Source: Nitrobacter sp. Nb-311A (GTDB lineage Bacteria > Pseudomonadota > Alphaproteobacteria > Rhizobiales > Xanthobacteraceae). From it: a DNA stretch of 64,000 bases. Shown in pieces: positions 18,445 through 27,034 of the stretch. The stretch is from assembly GCF_000152905.1 (NCBI RefSeq), contig NZ_AAMY01000002.1:124001-188000 (forward strand), written 5' to 3'. A program made the position numbers and the translations under genes. The notes under the pieces were generated by a model, which was not told the origin of the DNA, did no database searches, and saw nothing but the letters and a program-made list of their open reading frames with translations. Each line of letters starts with the position of its first letter. The stretch's first letter is position 1.

Positions 18445-19638
18445 TCACACCTTTTCCAGCGCGGCGACGAGATCCTCGATCAGGTCGTCCTTGTGCTCGA
18501 GCCCGACCGAATAACGGATGAAGCTTTCGCCGATACCGAGCCCGGCGCGAACCTCAGGGGCGAGCCGCTGATGGGTGGTGGTGGCCGGATGGGTGACGAG
18601 ACTCTTGGCGTCGCCGAGGTTGTTCGAAATGCGGGCGATCTTCAGCGCGTTGAGACAGCGGAACGCGGCCGCCTTGCCGCCCTCGACCTCGAAGCCGATC
18701 AGCGTCGAGCCGGCGCGCATCTGCTTTTTCACCAGCGCCGCCTGCGGATGGTCAGCCCGGCCAGGATAGATGAGGCGAGACACTTTCGGGTGCGATGCCA
18801 GCGCCTCCGCGATCGCCGCGGCGCTCTCGGTCTGCTGGCGCACCCGGACGCCGAGCGTCTCCAGCCCTTTCAGGAGAACCCAGGCATTGAACGGCGAGAT
18901 CGACGGCCCGGTCTGGCGTATGAAGGTCTGGAGATGATCCTGGACAAAATTGTTCGACGACAGGATGACGCCGCCGAGCGTACGTCCCTGACCGTCGATG
19001 TGCTTGGTGGCCGAATACACCACGACGTCGGCACCGAGCGCCAGCGGACTTTGCCAGATCGGCGTCGCGAACACGTTGTCGACGATCAGCCGCGCGCCGG
19101 CCTGATGCGCGATTTCGGCGATGCCGCCGATGTCGAGCACGTCGAGCGTCGGATTGGTCGGGCTTTCGATGAAGCAGGTTTTTGTGTTCGGACGCATGGC
19201 CTTGCGCCATTGATCCAGATCAAGGCCGTCGACCAGCGTCGACTCGATGCCGTAGCGCGGCAGCAGGTCTTCGACCACATAGCGGCAGGAGCCGAACAAG
19301 GCCTTTGCCGCCACCACATGATCGCCGGCCTTCAGCGGCGCAAGCATCGCGGTCGTCACCGCGGCCATGCCGGTCGCGAGCGCGCGCGCCGTTTCCGCGC
19401 CTTCGAGCGCGGCCATGCGCTGCTCGAACATCGCGACTGTCGGGTTGGAGTAGCGCGAATAGATGAAGCCGGGATCGTCGCCCTTGAACCGCGCCTCGCA
19501 CTGTTCGGCGGTATCATAGACGTAGCCTTGAGTCAGGAACAGGGCTTCCGAGGTCTCGGCGAACTGCGAACGCAGCGTGCCCGAATGAACCAGCCGGGTT
19601 TCGGGGCGATAACGGGATGCGGACTTGGCCTCGGGCAT
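18445..19638 (-). CDS. metZ: O-succinylhomoserine sulfhydrylase
   Basis: The 397-residue PLP enzyme belongs to the Cys/Met metabolism family. The PLP-binding Lys is in VVYSATKHIDGQGR, the phosphate-binding Tyr-Ser is in IYSRYSNPTV, and GDAKSLVTHPA follows near the end. These features fit MetZ, which makes homocysteine from O-succinylhomoserine and sulfide. The ATG at 19638 has AGGAGGT at ideal spacing, so the upstream 21 codons are excluded. A SAM-II riboswitch and an intrinsic terminator precede it, so expression should fall when S-adenosylmethionine is plentiful. Confidence 0.94.
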   Translation of the reverse strand: MPEAKSASRYRPETRLVHSGTLRSQFAETSEALFLTQGYVYDTAEQCEARFKGDDPGFIYSRYSNPTVAMFEQRMAALEGAETARALATGMAAVTTAMLAPLKAGDHVVAAKALFGSCRYVVEDLLPRYGIESTLVDGLDLDQWRKAMRPNTKTCFIESPTNPTLDVLDIGGIAEIAHQAGARLIVDNVFATPIWQSPLALGADVVVYSATKHIDGQGRTLGGVILSSNNFVQDHLQTFIRQTGPSISPFNAWVLLKGLETLGVRVRQQTESAAAIAEALASHPKVSRLIYPGRADHPQAALVKKQMRAGSTLIGFEVEGGKAAAFRCLNALKIARISNNLGDAKSLVTHPATTTHQRLAPEVRAGLGIGESFIRYSVGLEHKDDLIEDLVAALEKV

Positions 19639-19674
19639 ATGACCTCCTGCGGGACCGCGGTGGAAAGCGGCCAC

Positions 19675-19708
19675 AAAAAAACCGGCCTGGGAAAATTCCA
19701 CAAGCCGG
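19675..19708 (-). terminator. Intrinsic terminator in the metZ leader
   Basis: On the minus strand a GC-rich hairpin (CCGGCTTGTGGAA pairing with TTCCCAGGCCGG) is followed by seven Ts. Upstream, GGCCGGGG could pair with CCCGGCTT and compete with it. The arrangement suggests transcription attenuation by the adjacent SAM-II aptamer. Confidence 0.75.
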
Positions 19709-19728
19709 GATCGCGCTGTCCCCGGCCT

Positions 19729-19783
19729 GTTTAGCGACTTGTTTAACGTGGCTGCAAGCCGGCCGGCTCAAATCACCACGGAG
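19729..19783 (-). promoter_or_regulatory. SAM-II riboswitch (metA/metZ type)
   Basis: The minus strand reads CGTGGTGATTTG, then a GC-rich loop, then GCAGCCACGTTAAAC and AAGTCGCTAAA. These are the conserved blocks of the SAM-II pseudoknot aptamer, in order and with normal spacing. SAM-II elements are known upstream of metZ or metA in alphaproteobacteria, and here the next gene is metZ. Confidence 0.93.
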
Positions 19784-19974
19784 CGCGTCATGCCTAGTCC
19801 CGCGTCTTCCGCCCGTCAAGCCAACCAATTGACATTCGCAACCGGCTGGCCGCAAATCCTGATACAAACGACAGCACCCTGCGTCTGACCACCGGAGAGT
19901 CCGTCCCAAAAAGCTCTCGTACTAAAATTACTCCTGTTTCGGGTCATTATCGCCCAGGCCGTAAAGACGACATC

Positions 19975-21081
19975 GTGTCATTCTCGCTCCCTCCCGACGC
20001 CAACGGCATTCTGCCCGACCGCATGATCGCGGCGATGGCCGACGCAGGCCTGATCCTGCCGGAATATCCGTTTGTCGAAAGCCAGATTCAGCCGGCAAGC
20101 CTCGATCTGCGGCTCGGCACCATGGCTTACCGGGTGCGCGCCAGCTTTTTGCCGGGGCCGGACGCGACCGTCGCTGAACGCATCGACGAACTGAAGCTGC
20201 ATGAAGTCGATCTTACCGACGGCGCGGTGCTGGAAACCAACTGCGTCTACATCGTGCCGCTGCTGGAGAGTCTGGCCCTGCCGCCCGAAATCGTCGCCGC
20301 CGCCAATCCGAAAAGCTCGACCGGCCGGCTCGACGTGTTCACGCGCGTGATCGCCGACGGCACCCGGCGCTTCGACATGATCGGCGCCGGCTATCACGGC
20401 CCGCTCTATGCGGAGATCAGTCCCAAGACGTTCCCGGTGCTGCTGCGCGAGGGATCGCGGCTGTCGCAGGTCCGCTTCCGCACCGGCGACGCCGTTCTCG
20501 ATGCCGACGAACTGGATGAACTGCATACACGGGAGCGGCTTGTCGATGCAGACGACGCCGATTTCGTCAACGGCGTGGCGCTCAGCGTCGATCTTTCAGG
20601 GGATCATGCCAACGGCTTCGTCGGCTATCGCGCCAAGCGCCATACCGGCGTCATTGATATCGATCGCCGCGGCGGCTATCCGGTCGGCGAGTTCTGGGAG
20701 CCGATCGCGGCGCGGCCGGACGCCAGCCTGATCCTCGATCCCGGCGAGTTTTATATTCTCGCCTCGAAGGAAGCGGTGCAGGTGCCGCCGGACTACGCGG
20801 CGGAAATGGTGCCGTTCGATCCGCTGGTCGGCGAGTTCCGCGTGCACTATGCCGGCTTCTTTGACCCGGGCTTCGGTTACGCCGGCGCGGGTGGAGAGGG
20901 TTCGCGCGCGGTGCTGGAAGTGCGCTCGCGCGAGGTGCCGTTCATTCTCGAGCATGGCCAGATCGTCGGCCGCCTCGTCTATGAAAAGATGCTGGCGCGG
21001 CCCGACGCGATGTACGGCCAGCGCATCGGCTCCAACTACCAGGCCCAGGGCCTCAAGCTGTCGAAGCATTTTCGGCTATAG
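19975..21081 (+). CDS. dcd: Double-length dCTP deaminase family protein
   Basis: The 368-residue protein consists of two tandem dCTP deaminase/dUTPase-like domains. The first has QIQPASLDLRLG and NPKSSTGRLDVFTRVI, and the second has FDPLVGEFRVHYAGFFDPGFG and EHGQIVGRLVYEKM. Standard Dcd has about 190 residues, so this is the duplicated form annotated as 2'-deoxycytidine 5'-triphosphate deaminase in alphaproteobacteria. It would convert dCTP to dUTP for thymidylate synthesis. The start is GTG at 19975. It is divergent from metZ. Confidence 0.88.
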   Translation: MSFSLPPDANGILPDRMIAAMADAGLILPEYPFVESQIQPASLDLRLGTMAYRVRASFLPGPDATVAERIDELKLHEVDLTDGAVLETNCVYIVPLLESLALPPEIVAAANPKSSTGRLDVFTRVIADGTRRFDMIGAGYHGPLYAEISPKTFPVLLREGSRLSQVRFRTGDAVLDADELDELHTRERLVDADDADFVNGVALSVDLSGDHANGFVGYRAKRHTGVIDIDRRGGYPVGEFWEPIAARPDASLILDPGEFYILASKEAVQVPPDYAAEMVPFDPLVGEFRVHYAGFFDPGFGYAGAGGEGSRAVLEVRSREVPFILEHGQIVGRLVYEKMLARPDAMYGQRIGSNYQAQGLKLSKHFRL

Positions 21082-21127
21082 GATCGCAAAGGTCCCGCTG
21101 CGCGTTCCGTCAGAGGCAAAGCCCTAG

Positions 21128-21187
21128 ATTTTTGTTTGACGCGTTTTCTTCCCGCGAACCGGATTCCACTTCGCTTGAAAACGCCAT
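21128..21187 (-). repeat. Dispersed repeat family 1, copy d
   Basis: The reverse-oriented core GACGCGTTTTCTTCCCGCGA is followed by CCACTTCGCTTGAAAACGCC. The hairpin half is missing. Confidence 0.75.
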
Positions 21188-21202
21188 ACCTCATCTTTCG
21201 AT

Positions 21203-21275
21203 CGAGCATGACCTCATCCGAAAACCGGCTTCCACTTTGCGCTGGCGCGACCCTTCGGGTCGGGATTATACTCTA
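21203..21275. repeat. Palindromic repeat family 2, copy f (expanded loop)
   Basis: It runs GAGCATGACCTCATCCGAAA to GGGATTATACTCTA, with a GC-rich inner stem CGCGACCCTTCGGGTCG. It resembles copy e and lies just before the fluoride riboswitch. Confidence 0.65.
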
Positions 21276-21293
21276 GCATAAAGTGAAATCGAT

Positions 21294-21365
21294 GGGGATG
21301 GAGTTCCCCGATACCCGCCGCAAGGCTGATGACTCCTACCGGGCGCTTCGCGTCGGTAGGAGCTG
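21294..21365 (+). promoter_or_regulatory. Fluoride riboswitch (crcB motif) with hairpin expression platform
   Basis: The aptamer blocks GGGGATGGAGTTCCCC, ACCCGCC and CTGATGACTCCTACC match the crcB motif. The 3' part CTCCTACCG can instead pair with CGGTAGGAG (to about 21363), forming a competing 9-bp stem. This suggests that fluoride binding controls read-through or translation of the downstream small membrane protein gene and crcB. Confidence 0.9.
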
Positions 21366-21397
21366 TATCCTCCCTCGTTGCGCCCGAGAAAGGGCGC

Positions 21398-21583
21398 ATG
21401 ATGACCAGACTTCCGAGTTCTCTGTCGGTTTCGTTGTGGGGCGTCGGCGTCTGCTGGGTGGCTGTGGCGATCGGCTACCTGATGGATTCCGCGACGCTTC
21501 CGGTGACTTCCCTGTTGATCTCTCTGGTCGTTCTTCTAGTGATCCCTTTGGTGGTCATCGGCGTCTTGGGCGGTAATGACTGA
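21398..21583 (+). CDS. Small two-helix membrane protein in the fluoride operon
   Basis: The 61-residue protein begins MMTRLPSSLS and consists of two hydrophobic segments (about residues 10-27 and 34-56) joined by MDSATLP. I do not recognise a family. GAAAGGG precedes the ATG at 21398 by a good distance. The gene lies between the fluoride riboswitch and crcB, 24 bp before the latter, so it should be co-induced by fluoride. A role beside the Fluc channel, or as a separate small transport factor, is only inferred from position. Confidence 0.65.
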   Translation: MMTRLPSSLSVSLWGVGVCWVAVAIGYLMDSATLPVTSLLISLVVLLVIPLVVIGVLGGND

Positions 21584-21607
21584 AGGGCCGCAGAAGGAGC
21601 AAAAGCA

Positions 21608-21988
21608 TTGAAGTGGACGTTTATTCTGGCCGTTGCGGCCGGCGGGGCGCTGGGGTCGGCGGCCCGCTATCTCACGGCCATCGGTTTCGGCAAATTGCTA
21701 GGCACGAAGCTTCCGTGGGGAACGCTGTTCATCAATATCACGGGATCGCTCCTGATCGGAATACTCGCCGGCCTGTTCGCCGTCAGATGGAGTCTGCCTC
21801 AAGCCGTGCGCATATTTCTCATCGTCGGAGTCTGTGGCGGCTACACGACGTTCTCCACTTTTTCCCTTGATTCATTCTATCTGATGGAGCGCGGTGAAGT
21901 GGCTGCCGCCGCCGCTTACATGATCGCTTCCGTCGTGCTATCCGTTGGCGCGGTGATCGCGGGTATACAGATCGTGCGGGTGCTTTAG
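21608..21988 (+). CDS. crcB: Fluoride exporter CrcB/Fluc
   Basis: The 126-residue protein has four membrane segments with GGALGSAARY near the N-terminus, GTLFINITGSLLIG (the conserved Asn region) and GVCGGYTTFSTFSLD, all standard in Fluc fluoride channels, which act as dual-topology dimers in the inner membrane. The start is TTG at 21608, supported by AGAAGGAG about 8 bases upstream and by full-length family alignment. It is preceded by a fluoride riboswitch. Confidence 0.95.
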   Translation: MKWTFILAVAAGGALGSAARYLTAIGFGKLLGTKLPWGTLFINITGSLLIGILAGLFAVRWSLPQAVRIFLIVGVCGGYTTFSTFSLDSFYLMERGEVAAAAAYMIASVVLSVGAVIAGIQIVRVL

Positions 21989-22093
21989 AACGATCCCCCC
22001 GGACATGCTCCACTCTTGGGGCGGCTTGCCGTCTTGACCATCTTGGCGGACCAGGCGCTCTCGGCTACATCAGGAGGACAAGAGGCTGGATAA

Positions 22094-22167
22094 GCGGGCG
22101 TAGTTCAATGGTAGAACGGCAGCTTCCCAAGCTGCATACGAGGGTTCGATTCCCTTCGCCCGCTCCA
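22094..22167 (+). tRNA. tRNA-Gly (CCC)
   Basis: The cloverleaf is clear. The acceptor GCGGGCG pairs with CGCCCGC, the anticodon arm is CAGCT-TCCCAAG, giving anticodon CCC, the T arm is GAGGGTTCGATTCCCTT, and the 3' CCA is encoded (22165-22167). A decayed tyrosine recombinase lies 54 bp downstream, suggesting that this tRNA served as an integration site. Confidence 0.96.
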
Positions 22168-22220
22168 AGATTTAGCGAATTTGCCCGACAGTTCTGTCAT
22201 CGCGGTTTTGCAGGGTTTGT

Positions 22221-22480
22221 TCATTCTTTGGCCTCCAGCTTCATGATGTGCGCCTTGATGGCGGCGGCCCGGCCGACATAGCGTCGGATGATCTTTTCGG
22301 CGCGCTCCTTTCCCACGCGAGCATTTCGCCCATCTCGCGCACGACGAAACCCGCCCACGTAAAACTTCGTCGCGGCGGTTCCTTGCAAGTCGTTGAAATG
22401 CGAATCCCGCTCCGACATGCCGCCGTCAATCTTGGCCGTGTCGAACGTGCTGCCGAACCACTCGGCGGTCCTTGGCCCCG
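22221..22480 (-). pseudogene. Decayed tyrosine recombinase (integrase) C-terminal fragment
   Basis: In the minus strand one frame reads FGSTFDTAKIDGG and FNDLQGTAATKFYVGGF. A second frame then reads VVREMGEMLAWE (about 22307-22346), and the first frame resumes with AEKIIRRYVGRAAAIKAHI. Together these spell the C-terminal catalytic half of a phage-type integrase (family FHDLRGTAATKFY...RYVGR). Two frame changes are needed. The catalytic His and Arg of HDLR are replaced by Asn and Gln, and the N-terminal half is missing. It lies just past tRNA-Gly and points toward it. Confidence 0.8.
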
Positions 22481-22675
22481 GGGCGGTATATGGAGGTAAC
22501 CGGCCATGAGGCCGAACGGATATGCTCCGGCAAGTGCAGTGAAGCATGTTGGCAACACTGAATTCGAATCTCATTTGAGCGATCAAGGCCATCTGGACAA
22601 AACGCCGGTCTCGCCAGAGGCTACGGACTTGGCGTCGCACATTGATCGCCGCCGATACGGCATGACACGGGGCAG

Positions 22676-23137
22676 ATGATGAGGATCGTGACGGGATTGC
22701 TCGCAGCCGTGTTCGTCTTGGGATACGTTGCCGCGAGCCAAGCCGTGGTCCGGATTGGCGAAGATCGGGGCGGCCGAATCGGAACCTACATTGATAAATA
22801 TGAGGCCGTTCGCAATTCCGGACAGTCCGTCGTCATCGATGGTCTGTGTGCATCGGCCTGCACGATCGTTCTCGGTACGGTCCCACATGACAAGATTTGC
22901 GTGACGTCCCACGCTGCTCTCGGATTTCATGCCGCCTGGGACCTCGGATCAAATGGTCGCGCCGTGACCAATTCCGAAGCGACCCATATGCTGTATTCGA
23001 TGTACCCTTCCGCGATCCAGCGCTGGATCCAACAGCGCGGCGGTCTGACGCGGCGCATGATCTTCCTGCGCGGTCGCCAACTCTCGGGCATGTATCGTCC
23101 ATGCTACCTTGACGCGCAGGCGTCGTCGGCGCGCTGA
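22676..23137 (+). CDS. Secreted protein of unknown function with ClpP/crotonase-like segment
   Basis: The 153-residue protein has a signal peptide (residues 1-23, cleavage near SQA). It continues with SVVIDGLCASACTIVLG and a Cys-containing ICVTSHAALGFHAAW. The GxCASACT pattern resembles the nucleophile turn of periplasmic ClpP-like hypothetical proteins (COG3904-like). That assignment is tentative. It is short for a full hydrolase, and no catalytic triad can be proven. It lies next to the integrase remnant and may have arrived with that element. Confidence 0.65.
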   Translation: MMRIVTGLLAAVFVLGYVAASQAVVRIGEDRGGRIGTYIDKYEAVRNSGQSVVIDGLCASACTIVLGTVPHDKICVTSHAALGFHAAWDLGSNGRAVTNSEATHMLYSMYPSAIQRWIQQRGGLTRRMIFLRGRQLSGMYRPCYLDAQASSAR

Positions 23138-23375
23138 CTGCGTTGAACCAGACTCTGACATTGCTCATTCATTACAACGTGATCGCACCCGGTTGCGCTT
23201 GCCTTAAGGGCGGGACTGGCCTTATCTGAAGCCCCGCCGTGTCGGCGGGGCGCCGTGCGCCGACCGGCAGAGTTCATTGTTTTTGCCATTTACCGGATTC
23301 GCTCTGGGCCTGTTCCACGAGCTCCGAAGGGTCGTTGCACGCAACGTTCGGAAACCGCGACACCGAGGATATCCG

Positions 23376-23972
23376 ATGTCAGATAGATTTGCCCGTCCGC
23401 TGATCCTGTTTGCGGCCTTCGCCGGCAGTCTTGTCGTCGGACTCACGGCCGTGATGTGGCTGCTCGGCGGGCTCGCCAGCAAACCCCCTGCAGCGTCGAT
23501 CGGCAGTGGTTCATTCAAACTGATCGACCAGACCGGTCAGACCGTCACCGAGAAGAACATGGTCGGCCGTCCGACAATTGTCTTCTTCGGCTATACCCAT
23601 TGTCCCGACGTCTGCCCGACCTCGCTGTTCGAGATGTCGGAGGTGTTGCGGGCGATGGGGCCGGACGCCGGACGCATCAACGCCTATTTCGTCACGGTCG
23701 ATCCGGAGCGCGATACGCAGGAAACGATGAAAAGCTATCTTTCCAGCTTCGATCCGCATCTGAAAGGCTTGACCGGCGATCCGGCGGCTATTCAGAAAGC
23801 CCTGTCCGTCTTTCGGGTCTACGCAAAAAAGGTCCCGCTGAAGGACGGCGACTATTCGATGGATCACACGGCGCTGATCTATCTGATGGATCGCAACGGC
23901 CACTTCGTCTCGCCGTTCGATCTCAAACGTTCGGCTGAAGCGGCCGCCGCCGATCTCAAGCGTTATCTGTAG
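23376..23972 (+). CDS. SCO1/SenC family copper chaperone
   Basis: The 198-residue protein has one N-terminal membrane anchor (about residues 9-30) and a thioredoxin-like domain with the copper-binding CPDVCP and the distant His in YSMDHTALIYL. SCO proteins deliver copper to the CuA site of cytochrome c oxidase in the periplasm, or act as thiol reductases. The ATG at 23376 has GAGGA upstream; the frame open from 23277 adds an implausible N-terminus. In related bacteria senC is often near reg genes, but here it is 18 kb away. Confidence 0.9.
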   Translation: MSDRFARPLILFAAFAGSLVVGLTAVMWLLGGLASKPPAASIGSGSFKLIDQTGQTVTEKNMVGRPTIVFFGYTHCPDVCPTSLFEMSEVLRAMGPDAGRINAYFVTVDPERDTQETMKSYLSSFDPHLKGLTGDPAAIQKALSVFRVYAKKVPLKDGDYSMDHTALIYLMDRNGHFVSPFDLKRSAEAAAADLKRYL

Positions 23973-23977
23973 CGCTG

Positions 23978-25973
23978 CTACAGTTGTGCGGCCGTTTCGG
24001 GGGCGACCGGCAACTGCGAGGCGGAGGCTGATCGGATTTGCGGGGAAAGGCCATGCTCGGTCTTTTCCCACCTATACGGTTCTCTCAGCAGTTGATGCAG
24101 CGCGCGCCACGCCGCGATCGAAAGACAGGCCCAGTAGATCGGCGTCAACGCCAGGATCCAGCCTTGCCGCAACTGCCCGCGCCGCGCCAGCCCCATCAGG
24201 CCGACCACGATCGTGGAGACGAACCCGGCGGCAATCGTGGTCAGATGCAGCGGCGTGACCGCGCCGGTGGCAAATCCGCCGCCGATGGCGCCGGAACCCG
24301 CCAGCAAGCGCAATGCCATGTCGATCACAAAGATCGGAAAGGTCAACGCCGTCAGCACGTTGCCCCCGATGATGGCATTCAGCGTGAAAAACCCCTTCGC
24401 CCCCGCGTCCCTCCATAGCCGCCCGGGACGGCGCATATGCACGCTCCAGGTCTGCATCCAGCCCTTCATCCAGCGCGAGCGCTGGCGCAGCCATCCGCCG
24501 AAACGCGCCGGCGCTTCCTCGAAAGTCGTCGACGCGAAGGTGGCCGACCGATAGCCGAAGCGCGCCAGCCGAAAGCCGAGGTCGGCATCCTCGGTAACAT
24601 TGTAGGCGTCCCAGCCGCCCACCTCGCGAAGGACCGCCGAGCGGCAGCGGCACGCCGAAAGAGGCGAGCCCGGGAAGAAAGACATCGAACTGTCCGGCAT
24701 ATTCGGCGGCGAACATGCGCGAGAGCCAGCTGTCCGACCGGTTTTCAATACAGAGGCTGGCCTGCACGCAGGCGACATCGACGCCTTGAGTGCGGAAGGC
24801 ATCGAGCGCGGCGCGCAGCTGGCCGGGATCAGGACGATCTTCGGCATCGAACACGGCGGTGAAGCTGCCGCGTGCGAACGGCAGCGCGCAGTTCAGCGCC
24901 TTCGGCTTGGTGCGCGGCCCTTCCGTCGGAGCGAGCAGGACCTGGACATGCGGCATCGGCCCAAGCCGTGCCAGAGCGGCGCGGGTTTCGAGATCATCAA
25001 GCTCGATCACGATGATGACGTCGAGCTTTTCGCGCGGATAGTCCAGGGCCTCAATGGCGCGTAACAGTGACGCGACCGACGAGGCTTCGCGATAAAGCGC
25101 CGCAATCACCGTATAGACCGGCAGACAGCTATCGGGAATGGGTGGCGCACACCGGGCCGAGCGCCGCGGTAGAAAGCTGGCCGCGAGCCGCAGGCCGATA
25201 AAGGCGAGAAACCACAGCGCCAGCACGCTGCTCCAGATGTCCGGGGCAACAACCGTCGGCGTCAGCGTCATCATAATGCTCAGCAGGACGGTCTGGGCAA
25301 GACGTCGCATGGCGCGTAGTCCGCGGGAAACATCGCCGCCGGCGGCCGGGGCGGCCGACAAAGCGGGGAATCGCCGGCCGAGCGCATTGGCGGCGGCCCG
25401 GCCGAGCACAACGCCCGCCTCCTGCCGCAGCAAAAACTGATGGAGGTTTCGCCTCGATGTCAGCAGGATCCGATTGCGCAAGGAGGGATAGCCGGCCGCC
25501 ATCCGGCAGAGCCGCCGCGCCGTAAAACCGCGTGGTGCAACGACCCAGATCAATTGCCCGCGGTGGTGCAGCGGAAGCAGCCCGTTTTGCGCGGCGCTGG
25601 ACAGGTAACGATCGGGCAGGAGGCAATCGGAGCGGGAAACCTCGGCGAAAGTCTCGATCGCAAGACCGGTCTGAAAGGAAAGAGCTTGCAGATAGGCTTC
25701 CTCGCCGATGACGCCCGACCGGATCAGCACCTGATCCGCGCCGGTATCCACCTCTCGGCCGCGCGCTTCGGCGGCGCTCAGCAGCGCAGGAGCAAGAATA
25801 TGGCGCAGGCAGTCCAGTTCGATCGCCGGACCGGGTTCGGGTTCGCCCAGCCAATTGTCGTTGCTCGACCGGGGGATGCGGATGAAGCCGGGAGGAAATG
25901 CCGATCTCTCAGGCACGGCACGGCGCAGCACGCCGGCGCGGCCGCCATCCTCCACACGATTCCGCCCCGCCAA
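23978..25973 (-). pseudogene. Family 2 glycosyltransferase, split by a frame change
   Basis: The N-terminal frame (25973 to about 24640) has a domain like the type II secretion ATPase N-terminus (EEAYLQALSFQTGL), two membrane segments, and a GT2 domain with YTVIAALYRE, FDAEDRPDPGQL and PLPLGG. The sequence then continues in another frame (to 23978) with VLREVGGWDAYNVTEDADLG, RQRSRWMKGWMQTW and four membrane segments. Relatives have TSNHF between the two parts. The missing piece can be explained by a deletion of about 26 bp between TCGGCG direct repeats near 24636-24643. Without a frameshift the processive membrane part is lost. Confidence 0.82.
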
Positions 25974-26049
25974 GTCACGCCCCCACGCAAACGATACTCG
26001 CGTCCCGTTCCGGATGGTCTATAAACCCTCCGTCCGAAAGCCCCTGTCC

Positions 26050-26985
26050 ATGCAACCACAGATTAGTAATTCCGCCAACGAAAGATTGAGTCCCCGCAGC
26101 GCGGCAACGCTGGGATGTCTGCTGGCCGCCGGCTGGATGCTGGTTGCAGGAGCGGCGATCGACCCCGCGCGCGCGCAAGCGGCGGCAACGACCGCCGCCG
26201 CGGAGACCGCCATCGTCGCGCCGCAGGCCGTGCCGGGTTTTTGGGATCCGCGTCACCGGCCCGACCGGCCCGACCTGTCCCGCCTCACCGTGATTCGGTT
26301 TTTGACGGAAACCGACTATCCGCCCTTCAACTATACCGGTCCCGACGGCAAGCCGACCGGCTTCAATGTCGATCTGGCGCGCACCCTATGCGAGGAGATC
26401 AAGGTCACCTGCACCATTCAGATGCGGCGGTTCGAGACGCTGGTGGACGCGCTCTCCGGCAACCGCGGCGACGCCATCATCGCCTCCCTCGCGGTCACCC
26501 CCGAGCTACGCAAGCGTATCGATTTCACCGATCCTTACTATCGAACGCCGGCCCGGTTCGTATCGCGGCGCGGCACCGTCATGGCCGAGGTGCGCCCGGA
26601 ATATCTGGAGGGCAAGAAGGTCGGTGTCATCGCGGGGTCCTCGCACGAGGCCTACCTCAAGGCTTTCTTCACCGATGCCGAACTGCACGGCTATCCGAAC
26701 GCCGAGACGCTGCGGCAGGCGCTACGACGGAACGAGGTCGACTTCATTTTTGGTGACGCCATTTCACTGGCGTTCTGGATCAATGGCACCGATTCGGAAA
26801 GCTGCTGCGCGTTCAGCGGAGGCCCCTTTATCGAAAGCCGCTATTTCGGCGAGGGCATCGGCATTGCCGTAAGAAAAGGCAATGACGTGCTGCGCCAGGC
26901 GCTGAACTGGGCGCTCTTCCGAATCTGGGAAAAAGGCCGCTATACCGATCTGTGGCTGCGGTATTTTTCCGTCAGCCCGTTTTAG
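26050..26985 (+). CDS. Periplasmic amino-acid-type solute-binding protein (orphan)
   Basis: The 311-residue protein has a signal peptide (about residues 1-43, ending ARAQA) and a type II periplasmic binding fold (SBP_bac_3) with [29 protein letters not shown], the phrase [18 protein letters not shown], and [11 protein letters not shown]. It probably binds an amino acid or similar polar solute. No permease or ATPase gene is adjacent, so it may work with a distant transporter or in signalling. ATG at 26050 is preferred; an ATG at 26014 would extend the signal region. Cys158-like pairs (CEEIKVTC) might form a disulfide. Confidence 0.83.
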   Translation: MQPQISNSANERLSPRSAATLGCLLAAGWMLVAGAAIDPARAQAAATTAAAETAIVAPQAVPGFWDPRHRPDRPDLSRLTVIRFLTETDYPPFNYTGPDGKPTGFNVDLARTLCEEIKVTCTIQMRRFETLVDALSGNRGDAIIASLAVTPELRKRIDFTDPYYRTPARFVSRRGTVMAEVRPEYLEGKKVGVIAGSSHEAYLKAFFTDAELHGYPNAETLRQALRRNEVDFIFGDAISLAFWINGTDSESCCAFSGGPFIESRYFGEGIGIAVRKGNDVLRQALNWALFRIWEKGRYTDLWLRYFSVSPF

Positions 26986-27034
26986 TAGGAGACTGGTGTG
27001 GCGCAGCCGATGGCGCCGCGCCATGGAGAGTAGA

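Noticed and set aside
18493..19734. Open frame of 413 codons on the plus strand
   Set aside because: It is antisense to metZ and crosses its leader region.
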